In this document: positions 15,101-29,100 of the stretch, piece by piece
How the letters are laid out: each line of letters opens with the position of its first letter
How positions within the stretch are numbered: the stretch's first letter is position 1
From: Glandiceps talaboti
Lineage: Eukaryota > Hemichordata > Enteropneusta > Spengelidae
NCBI RefSeq assembly: GCF_964340395.1
Contig: NC_135550.1
Coordinates: 27,946,176-28,010,175, forward strand
Direction: 5' to 3'
DNA length: 64,000 nt
Notes under the pieces: model-generated
Told to the model about the DNA's origin: nothing
Database searches by the model: none
Seen by the model: the letters and a program-made list of their open reading frames with translations, nothing else
Position numbers and translations under genes: made by a program

Positions 15101-18100
15101 TGCACTTTGTGGTCCATAAGCAATCACACATAGTAAGTCCTAAAATCAACATATGGTTACACTGCACTGTTAATGTCACTCATATTTTCTGAATGTGTAT
15201 CTGATTGTTTTCATACTGATGCAGGTGAATTGTTCAAATCAAAGTTTCAGCTAAAAGGAATTAAAACTTTCAAAGGCTGATAATTAAGTTCATCATAAGC
15301 CATGATGTCTTAAGTATATGAATTCTTCTCATTTTATATTAAAGTCACTTGAATTGTCCCATGTACAACGGTTAAAAAAATTAATTTGTCATCTACTGAA
15401 ATACAAACCTCAACAACTTTTGAATAATGTTTCACCATAAACATAATACCTACCATCATATCAATAACCACTGATAAATATTAGTTTAATAATTACTTTG
15501 TTAAAAACAGAAACAAAAAAGTGATTTATTGCCATTTCAGTTCATCTCATTCAATAAATGTAACAAAAAGTGGACCTGTATGTTAACAATTATAAACAAA
15601 CATTTAATTACCTTGCATACATTCTCCTTGTAAGTCAGTAAACACTCCACCAATTGTGCTTGGTAAGCTGTTAGATAAGAACAATAAGAACAATAATTAG
15701 TATTTTATATATTACACTTGCTTGACAATTACAGAAATCCTAACACTGTTACTACATTAGACAGTCTATTATTACTAAAACTCAGTCTAACACTTCTACA
15801 ATTATCCTTACATTCACAACATAAAGAATAACATAGACATGGAGTTTTTACTAATAAACCCCAATATTTGAATCCCACAGTCTTTGTTAGTCTACTACCT
15901 TGTCATACCATTATTCTTTTTGTTAAGGACAAACTGTAACTGAAGCACTGCCAGGCAACTGCAGTTTTTCACACCCACATATTAATTCTAATTTGATATT
16001 GGCCTTAACACACGTTATACTGAGAGTTCATCTCTTTTAAAATCAGTTTTGCACAATATATTAGTTACACATTATGTACTGTAATTTATCTATAAAATAT
16101 TACCACTGATATACCTCCTAAGTAACTCCCTGGTTATACATGTGGATGATATTCATGTAAGTGGATTTCCTATCAAAACCTACTATGTAGCACAGTCTAA
16201 ATAGACCAGACAGTGGATCGTGTACATACTTCTACATCATGTAGTTTCTGCGTAGTGCACAAGAACAACAGAATACAATGATGTGGGCATACCTTTATTT
16301 GAAGTATGTTGTAAGATCATCATCAGTATAGCAGATGAGGACATAACAGCATAATTTGGTTCATCATATAACTTACTATCATCTGAAAGTAAAACAAAGG
16401 GCAAGTTGTATGTCAAACCATAATGTCCAATATAAGTGTGTAATTATCAATGATTCACATAAATACAACTTTTCTGAAGCATCAAAGACTTGTAAATATA
16501 CATTTCCGTGACTTATGACATGACTGGTTTCCATTGACTACAAGACAGCTGATGAAGACAGTGCTTTGATTGACATATTCAGACAAAGAAACAGCTTGCT
16601 CTGAGTCTCTATTATTCATATCATGTGGTAATAATATTACAGTATGGTAGAATATCTATAAAGTCCACAGCACAATTGTTACACAGTAGCTAGTATAGGT
16701 ACATACATACATACATACATACATACATACATACATACATACATACATACATACATACATACATACATACATACATACATACATACATACATACATACAT
16801 ACATACATACATACATACATACATACATACATACATACATACATACATACATACATACATACATACATACATACATACATACATACATACATACAAACAT
16901 ACATACATACATACATACATACATACATACATACATACATACATACATGCATGCATACATACATTTCTATCCAAAACATAGACTATAGCGGAATTTTCTA
17001 GAGGTGATGTACATACTATAAATATCAACAAATAAATACATATGATCAATATTATCTCATATATTAAGATAACTGCTAATTGCAAATATTTTGAATTCAC
17101 CAATGTTGTACTTACATAGAGTTAGTGGAAGGAATGTTTTACACATCAGGTCAACAATGTCTTTAGATATTGATGATGGAAACACAGGTAATGTAGTAGC
17201 TACTGTATAGGGTAAAGTATCAAGGACATCTGGCTCCAAGAAGGCAACAACACATGCAAATGATTGCAGTATGGCTTGACCAAGATCTGACAAGGGAAAA
17301 TAGAAACTCATTGTACCATTCAAGAACAAAATTTTTCCTACCGTAAAAATAATTACTAATCATATTTGTTCAGTACTTTTCTAATATTGATTGTAATTTA
17401 TTATCAAATATAATACATTACAAATACAATGTCAATTGTGTTTGGTATATAATCAAATTTGTGATTTCGTACAAAAGTTTCAGTTTTAATTTGTCTATTT
17501 TCCTTTTTACTGTTTCTGCCTTTGAAAAATGCTGTTTGTGTACAACCGACACGGTGGGTACTTTAAATAAATACTGATTTTTAAGTAAATCTTGGACTTG
17601 TCTCCTTGAACTAAATCATTACATTATACTGACATGTTAAGTCCCAGCGTTGAAATTTCCTTGTGTCATGCACTCACAGTTGGACTGTTAATAGTTTTCT
17701 CAATGAACCATAATATCTACATGATAATTTTTCAACAAAAAATGTAAAATTGTGCTTTTTAAACTTGACGCATACAAAATTGTACATAACCAAATATACA
17801 TGAATAATAAATTATGCTTTAGTTAAAGAAAATCAAGATATCTGCCTCCATCTGTATGTTTGTACTCTATCTATTTCTACCACTGGCTTGTATTTTGTAC
17901 TATTTGTAAACATAAGTACATGTAGTACTATATAAATGAAACCACCAACCGATCTGTCCATACTGTACAGAGGGTACTATATCAACCAAGTTGACAAGGG
18001 CTCCATACAACCCAGGGTAGTCAAGGTTTGGAAAATTCTCCAGTCTTATATTGATGCGATTTCGTCGCTTACTAATTTTTTGCTCTTCTGTAGGTTCAGG

Positions 18101-19509
18101 TGCATCTTTCAGAATTCTGCAACAGAATAGGATATTTAGCATAGTCAGTTCAAGTTATACAATTCCACATCCCCTCCCTTCAACTTCCTTCCAAGGTAGG
18201 AATTCCCAAGGCTAAAAACTGAGTATAAAGTAGCTGACACGTAATTGATATGAATAGATAGCACACCTTATATTTTAATACAACAAATTTCTGAAGGATA
18301 CATTTAATTCTAAAACCCACATTTCCGTGTCCAAGCACCAATTTATATAAAATAAATTAAAACAACAATAAATGAATATATTTTCATCATCCTCCACTTA
18401 CCCTATGAGAGTATGGCTAAAGTACTTCAAGGTGTTGCCTATGTCCCTTCCAGTTGGAACTGGGTTGATGTTGTGTAGCAAGCGATTTTGGTAATCATGG
18501 AGGGTGCGAATCTTGGCAGAAACTGGTGAGAGAAAAAGAGGGGTATACATGTACATGACTAGAAGCAAAATATTTTCTTACCCTGTCTAGCACCATTGCT
18601 AAAATTTATTTACCAGCTGTTTAAATGTATATCTTGATTTTTACTTCATTAAATTATGATTCCGATGAGCTGAATTTTTGCAATATTATACCTAGCTCTG
18701 AAAAAATTGTGCTCCACGAAGTCCAATACATGTACATCCTTGTTCCATCCACTATGGTACTCCCCATAGGGAAACTGCAAGACTTCAAATACATTTCCTA
18801 CAAAAGCTGCGCATAACATTACATTATGTTGACCATCAAATGACATATATTTTTCTATACTTTTAATGTTATTAACTGTATATGAATTCTTTCACTTTTC
18901 AAATTAAATCCATTAAAATCCATTCTGTTATCTTCAAGTTCACACATTGAACTTACTCAAATTCTTGAAATTCTATACACATTCCTGCATGGTGATTTAT
19001 GTATCTTACAATGTGTATAATGTTGTGATATAATAATATGCTAATTTTCGTGAATAACTTGTTTCTGTGTTGACAGTTCTGATGCACTCTTTAATATCTA
19101 AAACATTTGATGTTGTTTTTATATCAAAGATGTGACTGTCAGAAACCAGTAACTACATTTATAAAAAAATGTTCACAATTTTCTTCTTTCAAGTCTACAT
19201 GCAATGATGACAGTGCATGCATGCAACTGTTTTAATAGATGCAGTATATTACAAAATGCGAATGAAATAATTATAGATGTAGTAAACATTTCAACTATCC
19301 TCAAAATACAAAATGTCGAATGTCAAAATTTTCATCTTTATAATAATATGATTTATGAATGAGTATCTTCAGTAATTTCATGTTTGATAATACTCTCTCT
19401 CACATCCAATACTTCCAGAACGCGTACAATTGATAGATAATAATCACCAGAATACATTGTTGCGCTTTAGCTTTTTTTTTCACTTACACTGCTCTGATTT
19501 GGTCGACAT
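396..19509 (-). CDS. UNC79: UNC79, NALCN channel complex subunit (3' partial)
   Basis: Large HEAT/armadillo-type scaffold that, with UNC80 and NALCN, forms the neuronal sodium-leak channel complex at the plasma membrane. Exons, 5' to 3' on the minus strand (approximate): 19488-19509, 18402-18522, 17950-18116, 17116-17286, 16292-16382, 15612-15668, 15016-15138, 14465-14530, 13994-14080, 13599-13666, 13099-13318, 12281-12573, 11205-11347, 10362-10449, 10014-10226, 9428-9660, 8225-8896, 7331-7483, 6742-6905, 6219-6402, 5735-5938, 5303-5523, 4667-4873, 4379-4439, 3889-4016, 3154-3334, 2516-2688, 925-1990, 396-536. They total about 1,900 codons of a family usually near 2,600; the C-terminus lies beyond base 1. 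The identification rests on colinear matches to recalled vertebrate UNC79: MSTKSEQ start, LLHNINPVPTG, LDYPGLYGALV, LPYTVATTLPVFP, a Cys-rich segment (CYGSECTIHNRNKAVRYCQNC), FDVFVSCLLPHPPEYAKVGG, and CSECGSAIEEYDEDT in the last visible exon. Exon 28 (925-1990) is a long Ser-rich, acidic then Lys/Arg-rich, probably disordered region. Relative to vertebrates, about 50 residues after exon 2 appear absent. Confidence 0.93.
2105..2430. repeat. Interspersed repeat, SINE/MITE-like
   Basis: Lies in the UNC79 intron between exons 27 and 28. It is markedly more GC-rich than the intron around it, without coding content. It contains a GTGGTTCAAATCTTGCCC block that resembles a tRNA-type B box. I recall similar repeats in marine invertebrate genomes, but class and ends are uncertain. 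Confidence 0.45.
2741..2812. repeat. 72 bp direct repeat, copy A
   Basis: Identical to 3435-3506. The two copies lie in the introns on either side of UNC79 exon 26. Probably an interspersed repeat or a local duplication; recombination between the copies would delete exon 26. Confidence 0.8.
3435..3506. repeat. 72 bp direct repeat, copy B
   Basis: Partner of 2741-2812, same orientation. Both begin ATGAGAGTTTGGATAAGTCA and end GCAGTGACA. Confidence 0.8.
3805..3930 (-). repeat. Degenerate triplication of UNC79 exon 25 end and donor
   Basis: The exon ends GTCATTGCTGGACTCCCTAAG followed by GTAAGCTACATT. Two further degenerate copies follow in the intron: GTTGCTGGACTCCTAAAATG (donor lost) and GCCATTGCTGGACTCCCTTA followed by GGTAAGAC (donor kept). 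Unit about 33-40 bp. Confidence 0.7.
9079..9148. repeat. (CA)n microsatellite
   Basis: About 70 bp of CA dinucleotides in the UNC79 intron between exons 16 and 17. Confidence 0.95.
10700..11205 (-). repeat. 63 bp minisatellite carrying UNC79 exon 13 donor site
   Basis: Eight head-to-tail 63 bp units directly downstream of UNC79 exon 13 on the minus strand. Each unit repeats about 42 bp of the exon 3' end (GAGTATGCCAAAGTTGGTGG, then TCATTG) plus its donor GTAAGTATAC. A truncated ninth copy ends the array near 10700. Because 63 is a multiple of three the array is open in some frames on both strands, but these are not genes. Use of any later donor would place a TAA right after the true exon end. 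Confidence 0.9.
13681..13701. repeat. (GAAA)n tract
   Basis: Short AGAAAGAAAGAAAG tract just outside UNC79 exon 10, on its 5' (acceptor) side. Confidence 0.7.
16699..16966. repeat. (ACAT)n microsatellite, about 265 bp
   Basis: Nearly pure tetranucleotide array in the UNC79 intron between exons 4 and 5. Because four-base units read as open frames, it produces spurious Met-Tyr-Val-Cys ORFs. Confidence 0.97.
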
Positions 19510-20180
19510 ATTTTTCCCGAGTCTCCTTCACAGCTGGTTGATTCTGACAATCACTCGCTGCTGCCTACATTTGCAATCGCCGACACTTCATCTGCGTATC
19601 TGTGATGTCAAAAACAACATTGGAAGCTCTAGCTCACAGACTTGATTAAAAGTTTGCGATAATTCTGAGCTGACTTCGCCGTTATTTCGACATTAAATTG
19701 GAGAAAAATTACAAGTGCATCTTACTGCTCATACATCTCTCGAATCCTCATCAACATTTTTTTGATCGAGAGTTACTGCGCCATCTAGAGCTCACATTGA
19801 GAAAATTTGTTTATGATAATTTCCCAGGATTCTTCAAAATCAAAGATGTCTGCGCCCATGGATGAGATAGTCGACGTTCGTTTCTGTTTGGTTATTTGAT
19901 CCTTAGAGTGTCATTATACATGAATATTTGAAGGAACACAAAATCTTGATATACATGACGATATATGCCTCGACTGAATATCACCCAAGTGCTAATCGAC
20001 CCATACTTCAATCTGTTCAGACGTCAATATGGTCCACGTGTGTTGAGCCCCGGCCAGAGTGTTGTTGCCAATGTTGGGCTCGAGCGTTGAACATCGTATG
20101 TACCTGTAAATAGAGAGTGTAGGAGGGAGCGTCTGATTGCTGTAACACTCTTCTCATATTGCCGTATCACCCACTGAAAA
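19510..20180. promoter_or_regulatory. Divergent UNC79/THADA promoter region
   Basis: The 671 bp between the start codons of UNC79 (minus) and THADA (plus) must hold both 5' UTRs and core promoters. A perfect E-box CACGTG lies at about 20035-20040 on the THADA side. The region looks more GC-balanced than the flanking introns. I see no TATA box placed convincingly for either gene. Shared regulation is inferred from the spacing only. Confidence 0.55.
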
Positions 20181-23100
20181 ATGAAGCCGAAAAAGAACAG
20201 GGCCATAGGCAGTCTCGACATAAAAGTAGGCTATAGTGATGACACAGTGAAAATACAGCTCACAGGTAATAATATTTGTGACTACAAATCAGTACAATCA
20301 TATAATTGCATAAGTGTACTACCAGTCCTGCTTGCAGAGGGACAACTTACTCCGTATACAAGCAGTACTAAAGTCGTATATAAAACAAACGTAAACATAG
20401 TAATTGCATTGTGACGACATCGTGATCAACAATTTCATTTTCATTTTCTTTTAATAGATGAAAGAAGTTAGTGATAAAATTGCACAACTCAGTCAAACTA
20501 CATTTTTCATATTTCTATGTTTATCAGATATTCAGGATAAATGTAGAGATCAAAATGATGCAGATTCAGCAGAAATGGTGTCATTGCTACAAAGTTGTCT
20601 GAATCCTAAAACTTCCCTGTTAGCAGAATACATGAAGGTATTGTCACAGGTAAGATAAATCACATATATGAAATTGCACCAATATGTAACATCTAAGTTT
20701 GGATTTGGAGGTTTTTTTTGTTTATTTTTGTTTGTTTTTTCATTCCAGGATTTAACTGTAAAAGTTTTGTGGTTAAACCATAGGGTTTATGGTTCCACCT
20801 GAAATTAAAAAAAAAAGCTTTAAAAAAACAACTCAAAATCAAAACTAGCACTACATTTATGTTGTGGTTAAACTCTGGACTGAAAAATAACACTGCAATT
20901 ATGGCAACTAACCTATAACTACTACCAAAGTAAGAGCTGATGCCTGATTATAGAACTCCATCATTTTCATTGTGATGAATTGAATATTAGATAAATCCCT
21001 AATAACATTTATGCCCATATTTCAAGAACTTACGTTAAAACAAAATATGCCACATTACAGTAACATGAACGAATATCAATAAATACAAATGTACTTTACC
21101 AATGATCACTTTATAACAACAAAAAAAGTTTGCAAAAACATTAAATATGTTTACTACCTGCTTTCTGTGTCATACAGGTTGGTAGCCAATTGAAGAAATG
21201 TTGTGAAGTAGCACTAAACAATGACAGATATGATGACATCATCATATATATCAGAGCATTGGCAGAAATCCACGCCATGGCAACAAGAATTCCTGTCAGG
21301 AGAATGATCAGCAGGTAGGGCTAGATCATGAACTGATAAAGTGATATCTTGGCATTGTTACCAATATGGTAGACATGTACCACTACACTTTGGTATACTG
21401 AGACAGTACATTGGATCATGGAATATTTTCTACCTATTTATTCTAGACAGCTTGGTGTATTCTGACACATCAAGACATTTTGACACATTATATTTGTGTT
21501 TCATTGTAAATATGAGTGAGAGCTAGTACACTCTAACCATACTACCCTAAACACCTTTTCTTTTTACAAAGTACTTTGCAGAATTTACCGGAGAGATATC
21601 ATTCCATTGTAAAAGAAGAGTTTGCAGCATGTTTATTGAAGTATTTGAATAAAGCGTCCAGCAGTGATTTAGAATTACACCTACATATATTAGATCTCAT
21701 TGCATCATACTTAGAGAATTGGACCTTAGGTGAGACAACACTCACATCTGTCAACAAACAAGGTAAGTCAAAGGTCATCATTTACAAACCATGCCAACAA
21801 CATTACAATGAGATATCATGAATAACATCATAATACTTCCAAATAATCATAATTTACACATATTTCTGGTTATAGCTAAGGAAAGTTTAATCTGTATCTT
21901 CGTACCTACCTACTATGCATCAAATTGTGTGAGCTATTGTAGACTTGATTATAAAGTTGTGTCTGTTGATTATATAGTCCCTTGAATAATACATACAATA
22001 GAGAAACAACACAAGAACATAGGATGTGGTGACTGTATGTTATCAGCTGTACCCCAAAATTCACATTACATTGTATCCTTGCAGTGCTGGTACACATGTC
22101 GACATCTCTGACAACATTTGTCAAGGCATGTTGGTAAGTAAAACATTATGTTGCTCAATGCATTCTAAATGAGAATAATATTTATCATTGGTAAATGTAT
22201 ATAGTTAATACTGAAGCTAATATCCACATGTCTATCTATATATCAAGTTTGTTCATTCTATACCAGTTACCATAGCAAAACCTAATAACCCTGTTTTCTC
22301 AATTCATTCTAGAAAGTCAGAAAGTAAGTTGCTTAAAAGTGTCCTAATCTTGTTTTATCATTGTATTTGATTTTGTCGACAGTGAAACTGAAAGTACATC
22401 AGAATTGACAGATTTGGCACAATCCTGTCATGTGATCATGAAGACCCTCATAACAGTCATACAAAAATGTTTCATGAGAGAACAGTCAGCAGGCTTTGGT
22501 TCTGAACACATTGAGACTGTCACTACATTATTGAAGGCAGTCTCCCGTGTTATGCAGCAAAGTATGTTAAAGTTTCATATCTTTTATACTTATGACACTT
22601 TCCATAACCTTTTTGAATACTTGATACATCCTAAATAACTTTGAAATTTCAACTATTCAAAAATTTGTGATATTGTATGCATATTGTACATAAATAATTT
22701 CAAATGGATTTCAGAATTCATAGATAAACATTTTTGAGTATGCAGAAGGGAAATACCACTGCATGTAATACCATGCACTGATTTCCATGTGCAAATAATG
22801 ATATGACATTTTTTTCAAAACATGTTTGTGTTAATTATAGCTTGGTATGATAAAGTGTAACAAATCCTTCTTGATGTTTATTTCATTTTGTTCAAATTAT
22901 TTTCAGGTACTTTTACAACTAATTGTCATAGTGTTGCTGGAATGACATTGATTGCTTTGTTGAAGCTGACATGTAATTCTAGCAATATTGTTTCACTGGT
23001 AAGTTTTCCATTTACAAAATAATTTCCTAGTAGAATTGTCTGCTTCATTTACCTAATAAACTTTTCTCAATTAGACTATTTACAAAGCTCTAATAAAAAT

Positions 23101-26100
23101 GTGTTGTGTAATATAGTATGTGAAGCTTTAGTGATAGCATAATACAAACTATGTTTTGATGTTTAGATTTTAAAAATAGAAAAACTGTTGTACTTTTGTG
23201 TAGTAATACATAGCTTTGTTTATCATGTGCAATTTTGTCTGTTTGTCAGTATTTCATTATTTGTAATATATGCTTCCGATTGCTTCAGATATTCAAAAAT
23301 ATTGTCATTTTTTGATACCAAACATTTTGCAAAAATGTCAAATGAAAGACTGTAAATGAAATCTAACTATTCCTCTTTGTTTGTCTTCCTCTAACAGATC
23401 ACAAAATGTATACTGCCCTCTACGACTGATGACTCAACAAATGTAAATGAATGTCCCAGTGAATTACAAGGACTGCTGTTAGAAGCTGGTCTTACATGGA
23501 GTAAACTCTGCAGATATTGTCAACTATGTATATGCCATGGAATACTAGCAATGTTAGATGTCAATAGTCTTATTTCTGTTGTTTACTCTCATACAACACT
23601 ATTAGATGTCTTGTTCATGGAAATTATGAAATTGCAAAACAGGTAAGAGTCAAGATAAACTGATAATTTTATGATAACGTACTACAGTCCTTCCATGACA
23701 GTGGGAAAATGTCAGTTTGGTATAAAAAAAATCAAAATGATAGGAGAGCTTTTTAGAATTGTCAAAGTGATGGAATCATCTTTCCTGTCAGAAAAAATCA
23801 ACAAATACTGACAACAAATGTGCTATATATTATTATGTTTTCTACGAGCACTAAATTAATTACCGTAATTTTTAAATCAAATAGATTCAAATCAAATGAG
23901 ATGTTATACTCAATCCTGACATTACCACTTAGATTCATCTAGAAACCTAGAATTCACCAAGTGAAAAATTTAAAACAGAACCTTGAAGAAGTGTGAAAAT
24001 GAAAGTACGTATTAAATGCATATTATTATATTGTCTTTCAGCTTGGTAGACAGCTATTCAATATTAGCAGCTTCCAGGACCATTACACTGTGGACCCAAA
24101 CTATCAAGCAATCACTAGACAAATTACCACCTGAAAGTACCTTGAAACATTCCATGTCAGGCCATGGATGCTATTCACAACGGATCCTGGATTATGTCTG
24201 GGAAAACTGGGAACATGCCATAGAGGTAAAGTGTGAAACATACATATAGTGAGACAGAATCATAGCTCACAAATAGTCAGATTACCTGATAATAATGTTT
24301 GTGTTATTTTGAAACTTACACATGGCTATCTTCATTATTTATATTTCATACTAGAACAGATTTGTTCATTTCCTAGAGATATTTCAAATCTTAATATTTT
24401 CATGCTTACCGCATGTTAATTTAGCCGTGTTAGCAAACTGCGTGATTCTGATCAAAATATATAATAATCCATTGTGTGATAGGTATATGTGTTAAACTAC
24501 ATGTCAAAGACCTTCCAAAGCAGCGTTGTCCATTTTGATCCATGAATTTTAAAATTATTATATGATACTGTTTTTGTTTTCATTGCAGGGAATGCGATAC
24601 CAAATGAAAATTATTTTTGAAAACATCATAGAAATACACCTCCTAGTGGTTGGGAAAGGTAAATGACGTAATCTTGTAAATTTTATAGTGTTGGGGAAAT
24701 TCAAAAAAATTGTCACGGCTGCTAGATAAAATGATTAGAATATGATCTCTTTTGACACAGCATAATAAAAGTTGTTATCATGCCAGTCAAATAATGGGGC
24801 CAAGTTTTTGTCAAATATTAAGAAACAGGAAAGACAAAGAGAGCTAAATGTACTATGTATGTTGTATGTTCATAGAAGGCTAGTCTTTAGAAAATGATAA
24901 CAAATAACAATTCTTTCTATGTTTCCATGCTTAGATTGTGACATTGCCATGAATGGTTTCATCATGGACTTATTTCATCAGTTGATGGCTCACAGCTGGC
25001 ATGTCAGAAGCAAATATAGTTTTCTTGTTACCATGGTAACATATCTAGGAAGTGAAACTATTCTAAAGCTACATCCCACAATGCCTAGTGATGTACTAGA
25101 AGCCATGGAGGAACAGACTACAGCACCATATGTAAGTAGATTTATTTATTTTTTTGTTATAGATATCAACCAGTAATAGTCACCTGCAATTTTACGTTTT
25201 ATGGATTTTGCGTAGTATATCCTAGAAGTTCAACAACACAAGAAAGCAGTATCAAACTTTGTTTTCCCATCTTTTGTATGATATACTACCAAGAAATATG
25301 ACAAATTTGCCTTTTTATCATGCATCAATGTGTTTCTGCATGATATGAATTGAATCTTTATTTGGTGAAAAGAACTAAATTTTATATCACTTCTCTTGTC
25401 AGAGTTCTATTGTTATACTAGAAATAAGCATCAAGATCTCAGTAGGAAATTCTTTCTCTGCTTTCTTTATTCTTTCAAGGCAAGTGAATTATATGAAAAA
25501 TTATTGATGTCTCACAAGCAACAAATCAGTGACAAACCATCCAAGACTGAGAGTGCAAATCAACAAAACTGGCAAGAAGTATGGCTGCCACCTCTACTGA
25601 AGATTCTCAACTCAAAGAGAAAAAGTTCTGCACTTATTGTACAGGTACAAATTACAATGTAGAAATATCAACATTTTTATATCATTTGTTCTTCAGAGTA
25701 GATTATTGTAAAACTCTTGAAAACTTGCAGTGTTGTTTGTGATTGTGATTTATCTACTTTTTACTGATCACAGGTATCTATTACCTTTCAGAATGATGTC
25801 TAGATATTAAGAATATTTTATTGCATGACTTGTTGTGTTCACTTTCTGTCTTTGGTTTAGAATAGATTTTAGCCTGTTTGAATATGTTTCCATAGTGACC
25901 AAAAATGCCACCAAAATGTAAATTTTCATACTTATTATACAACTTGCAATCTATAAATTTTATACAAATGAGTATTTTCATGAAGATAGTGAGTTTATTT
26001 GCGTCTTATTATTAATTTCATTCTTTCCTTTGTTTTCTTTTTTTTCAGTACCTTCTTCCAAGACTCTTGAAAAACAGTCCAGACTGTCTTGATTACATTG

Positions 26101-29100
26101 TGTCTTACCTTCAGTCATCACAACAAACTCATCTATCAGCTCTCATCACTTGTCTTAAAGTAGCTCGTAGTCAGGGCCTACTCAGAAAGAAGGAGGATTG
26201 TGATACAGATACTTGGCTTGGTGTAATTCCTGTGTCTTTGTTAAAACAAGCTGTGTGTCATCAAGATAACCAGGTATGGTCACAGCCAAATCAAATCATT
26301 CATTACTGTCATTTTCAATGTGAATTTAAAATACTTTATGCGATTTACCAACATTTGCACATTACTTTTAGATATCTCTACAGGCACTGAGTTTACTATG
26401 TGATTCAGCTAAAACAACTGAGGTTTTCAACACTGTAGATTTTGATCTCATCAAACTGTTTATCAAGTGTAACATGAAGAACCAATCAGCAGCAAGTAGA
26501 CATTGTATGATGTCAGACTTCAAAAAGGTAAAATGACCAATAGCCAGTTACTTCTCTTCTCCAATAGCCAATCACTTGTCTTATCAGACTTCAAAAAGAA
26601 AAAACTGTCCAATTTGATGACTTCCATGTAGTTATCTCACTATCTTCCCAATATAGAAGTGTGATTTTTCCAGCATTTTTGTACCAGCAGAAAATTCCGT
26701 AATTGTTCTATCTGCTTCATGAAATCTACAAGATGACTTTTCTTTGTGGTGAACTTAGAATTTTGGTTTTGATGGGTGACCGTAGAATTTTGATGGGTGA
26801 ACTTAGAATTTTGGTTTTGATGGGTGACTGTAGAATTTTGATGGGTGAACTTAGAATTTCGGTTTTGATGGGTGAACTTAGAATTTTGTTATTGATGGGT
26901 GGTCAAGACTCAATTGGCTGTACAATTTATAACCCATGCACATTTATTTTTGTAATTATTTGGTCATCAAGTATTATCAAGTCCATAACATTCAATATTG
27001 CTGTATTATGACTGTGTACATTTATTTTATTAAATTTTGTAACCATCAGGTATTGTTAAGAATACAAGAAGGAGGTGTTGTGCTGTGGCGACAAAGAGAC
27101 AAAGAAGCTGCAAAGACTTATTTAAGACAGTATAAGGTAACTGTTGATACAACTAACAACGAAAAGATAACTTAGAATAAAATCAAATGTATTTCACATT
27201 CAAAATATGTTACTTTGTATAATTCCATTTAAAATGAATATACTGTTTATATTACAAGTAATAAAAAGTTTTATAAATTTAATCAATTATATACGTCTAT
27301 CATATCATATCATATCATATCATATCATTAGCTTTAAGAATCCTTTAGTGACATAATGGATATTTTGTAACAGTTTCGACATACGTGTATCACCTTAGAT
27401 AGTTTTCAGGAAGAGCTACAAGGATCTAGAATCAGTCAATTTCAAATACCATCAATACTTAGGAATTGTATGCATGTGCAGAATTCTTTTAAAAATTGCA
27501 ATGGTTTTGGATACTAATACTTAAAATTGTGCTATGTTCTGTTGACAGGAATTCTTGGAATGGCTATGTGACTATTCATTTAGTAGTTTACATCCAGATG
27601 CTTGCTATCCTAAGAGAACGACAGCGTTAGGAATTCTTACCCTCCTTGGGAATATTTACAGTGTTGGTACTTCACATGGTAATTATACACCCAATAATAG
27701 AATTACACAACTTATAGTGATGGGGTTGTCATCTTGTAATGTCAATTTTGGCATCCAAATATTTTCATGGAAAGACAAATATTGTATGTGAAGTCATTTC
27801 AATGGCTTGACAAGGATTACAGTTCAACAGCGTACAATGGATACACATTTGACATATACTTAGCAAACATCATGTATTTTCACTTTGTATGTACAAGTGT
27901 TGATTACTAAGCATTTGCTGATGTGAAGTGATTTCAAATTTGTCAATGAACAAAATGTTTACAAGCAGCTTTTAGACATATGACACCATTTGATATTGAT
28001 AAAAACTTATTTCTGCTACCATAATTGTGTAATACCCTTGGTAATAGAATTAGTGGCAACATATATGTGTTCACAGTATTGGTATTTTGATGCTAACATT
28101 TTACAAACTTTACCCACACATAGTAGCTATATTGAACATAGTGGACAACAGAGGCTGAAATACTCCAGTATACATTTACATACCATATGTGTGTTGATTT
28201 CAGATAAGAAGGGTGGAGTTGAATTCTGTTTTACCAATCAATGGAGTCCTGCTCACCTACAGACAGTATTGGAATGTTTAACAGACAGCTATGTAGGAAA
28301 TAGAGAGATGGCGTATCAGTTGCTGATATCAGCACCAAATATTGCTCAAAAGGTACTCAAAATGGTTTCCATATTCAACCTTAAAATAGCAGACTACATG
28401 TTTTTTTGTACATCAATATGATGCACCCCTGACATGATGCACCACAGTTTGGTTTTCATCATCCTATTCTAAGGAGTGACTGACAGGAATACAATTGCTA
28501 GGTCATCATTGTAACTCAAAATCTTTTGTTTCCATTGGAAGAGTGTAAATGAAATTTCTTAATTTTGGACTATTTCCAGGTTATCCACCTTTACAGCATA
28601 GGATTAGAGTTAGCCAATGGCAGCAAACCACAGGACAGTGTTATAGCAGCAAATCTGCTGGGATTGGTCTGTGAGAGTGGTGCCATGACAACAGAGCAGG
28701 TCATCTTGGATCTATTGAATAGTCTGCAAGATCATATCAACACTGCCAAGTCTAGTCTACTACATGCTGCTGCCAATGAACCAATGTACGGATTACTATA
28801 CTGTATCAGAACTATTCTGAAAAATAAACATGGTCACATAGCAACCAGGTAAGACAACATGGTCAGGTTTCTGTGAAAGATATACAGCCATTTGATAGCT
28901 TGGAATAATTTGATTTGATCAATCAGTGAACATGTAACACTTGAAAATTCCATATATCTAATCTGAAAGTGCCCTCATCAAGGAAACATCAATCTTTCTT
29001 ACAAATAGTATTCATGTATTTCCCCTCAAAAAAAAAGAAAAGAATTAAGAATTTTTTGTAGACACAAGATAGATCACATTCATAAGCCTGGTAAACTTAG

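Noticed and set aside
16656-17103. ORFs of Met-Tyr-Val-Cys repeats
   Set aside because: Pure translation of the (ACAT)n microsatellite.
20458-20658. THADA starting at the ATG at 20458
   Set aside because: The upstream exon at 20181 has a basic start and a good donor and joins in frame at the second AG, so it is preferred, though the alternative is not excluded.
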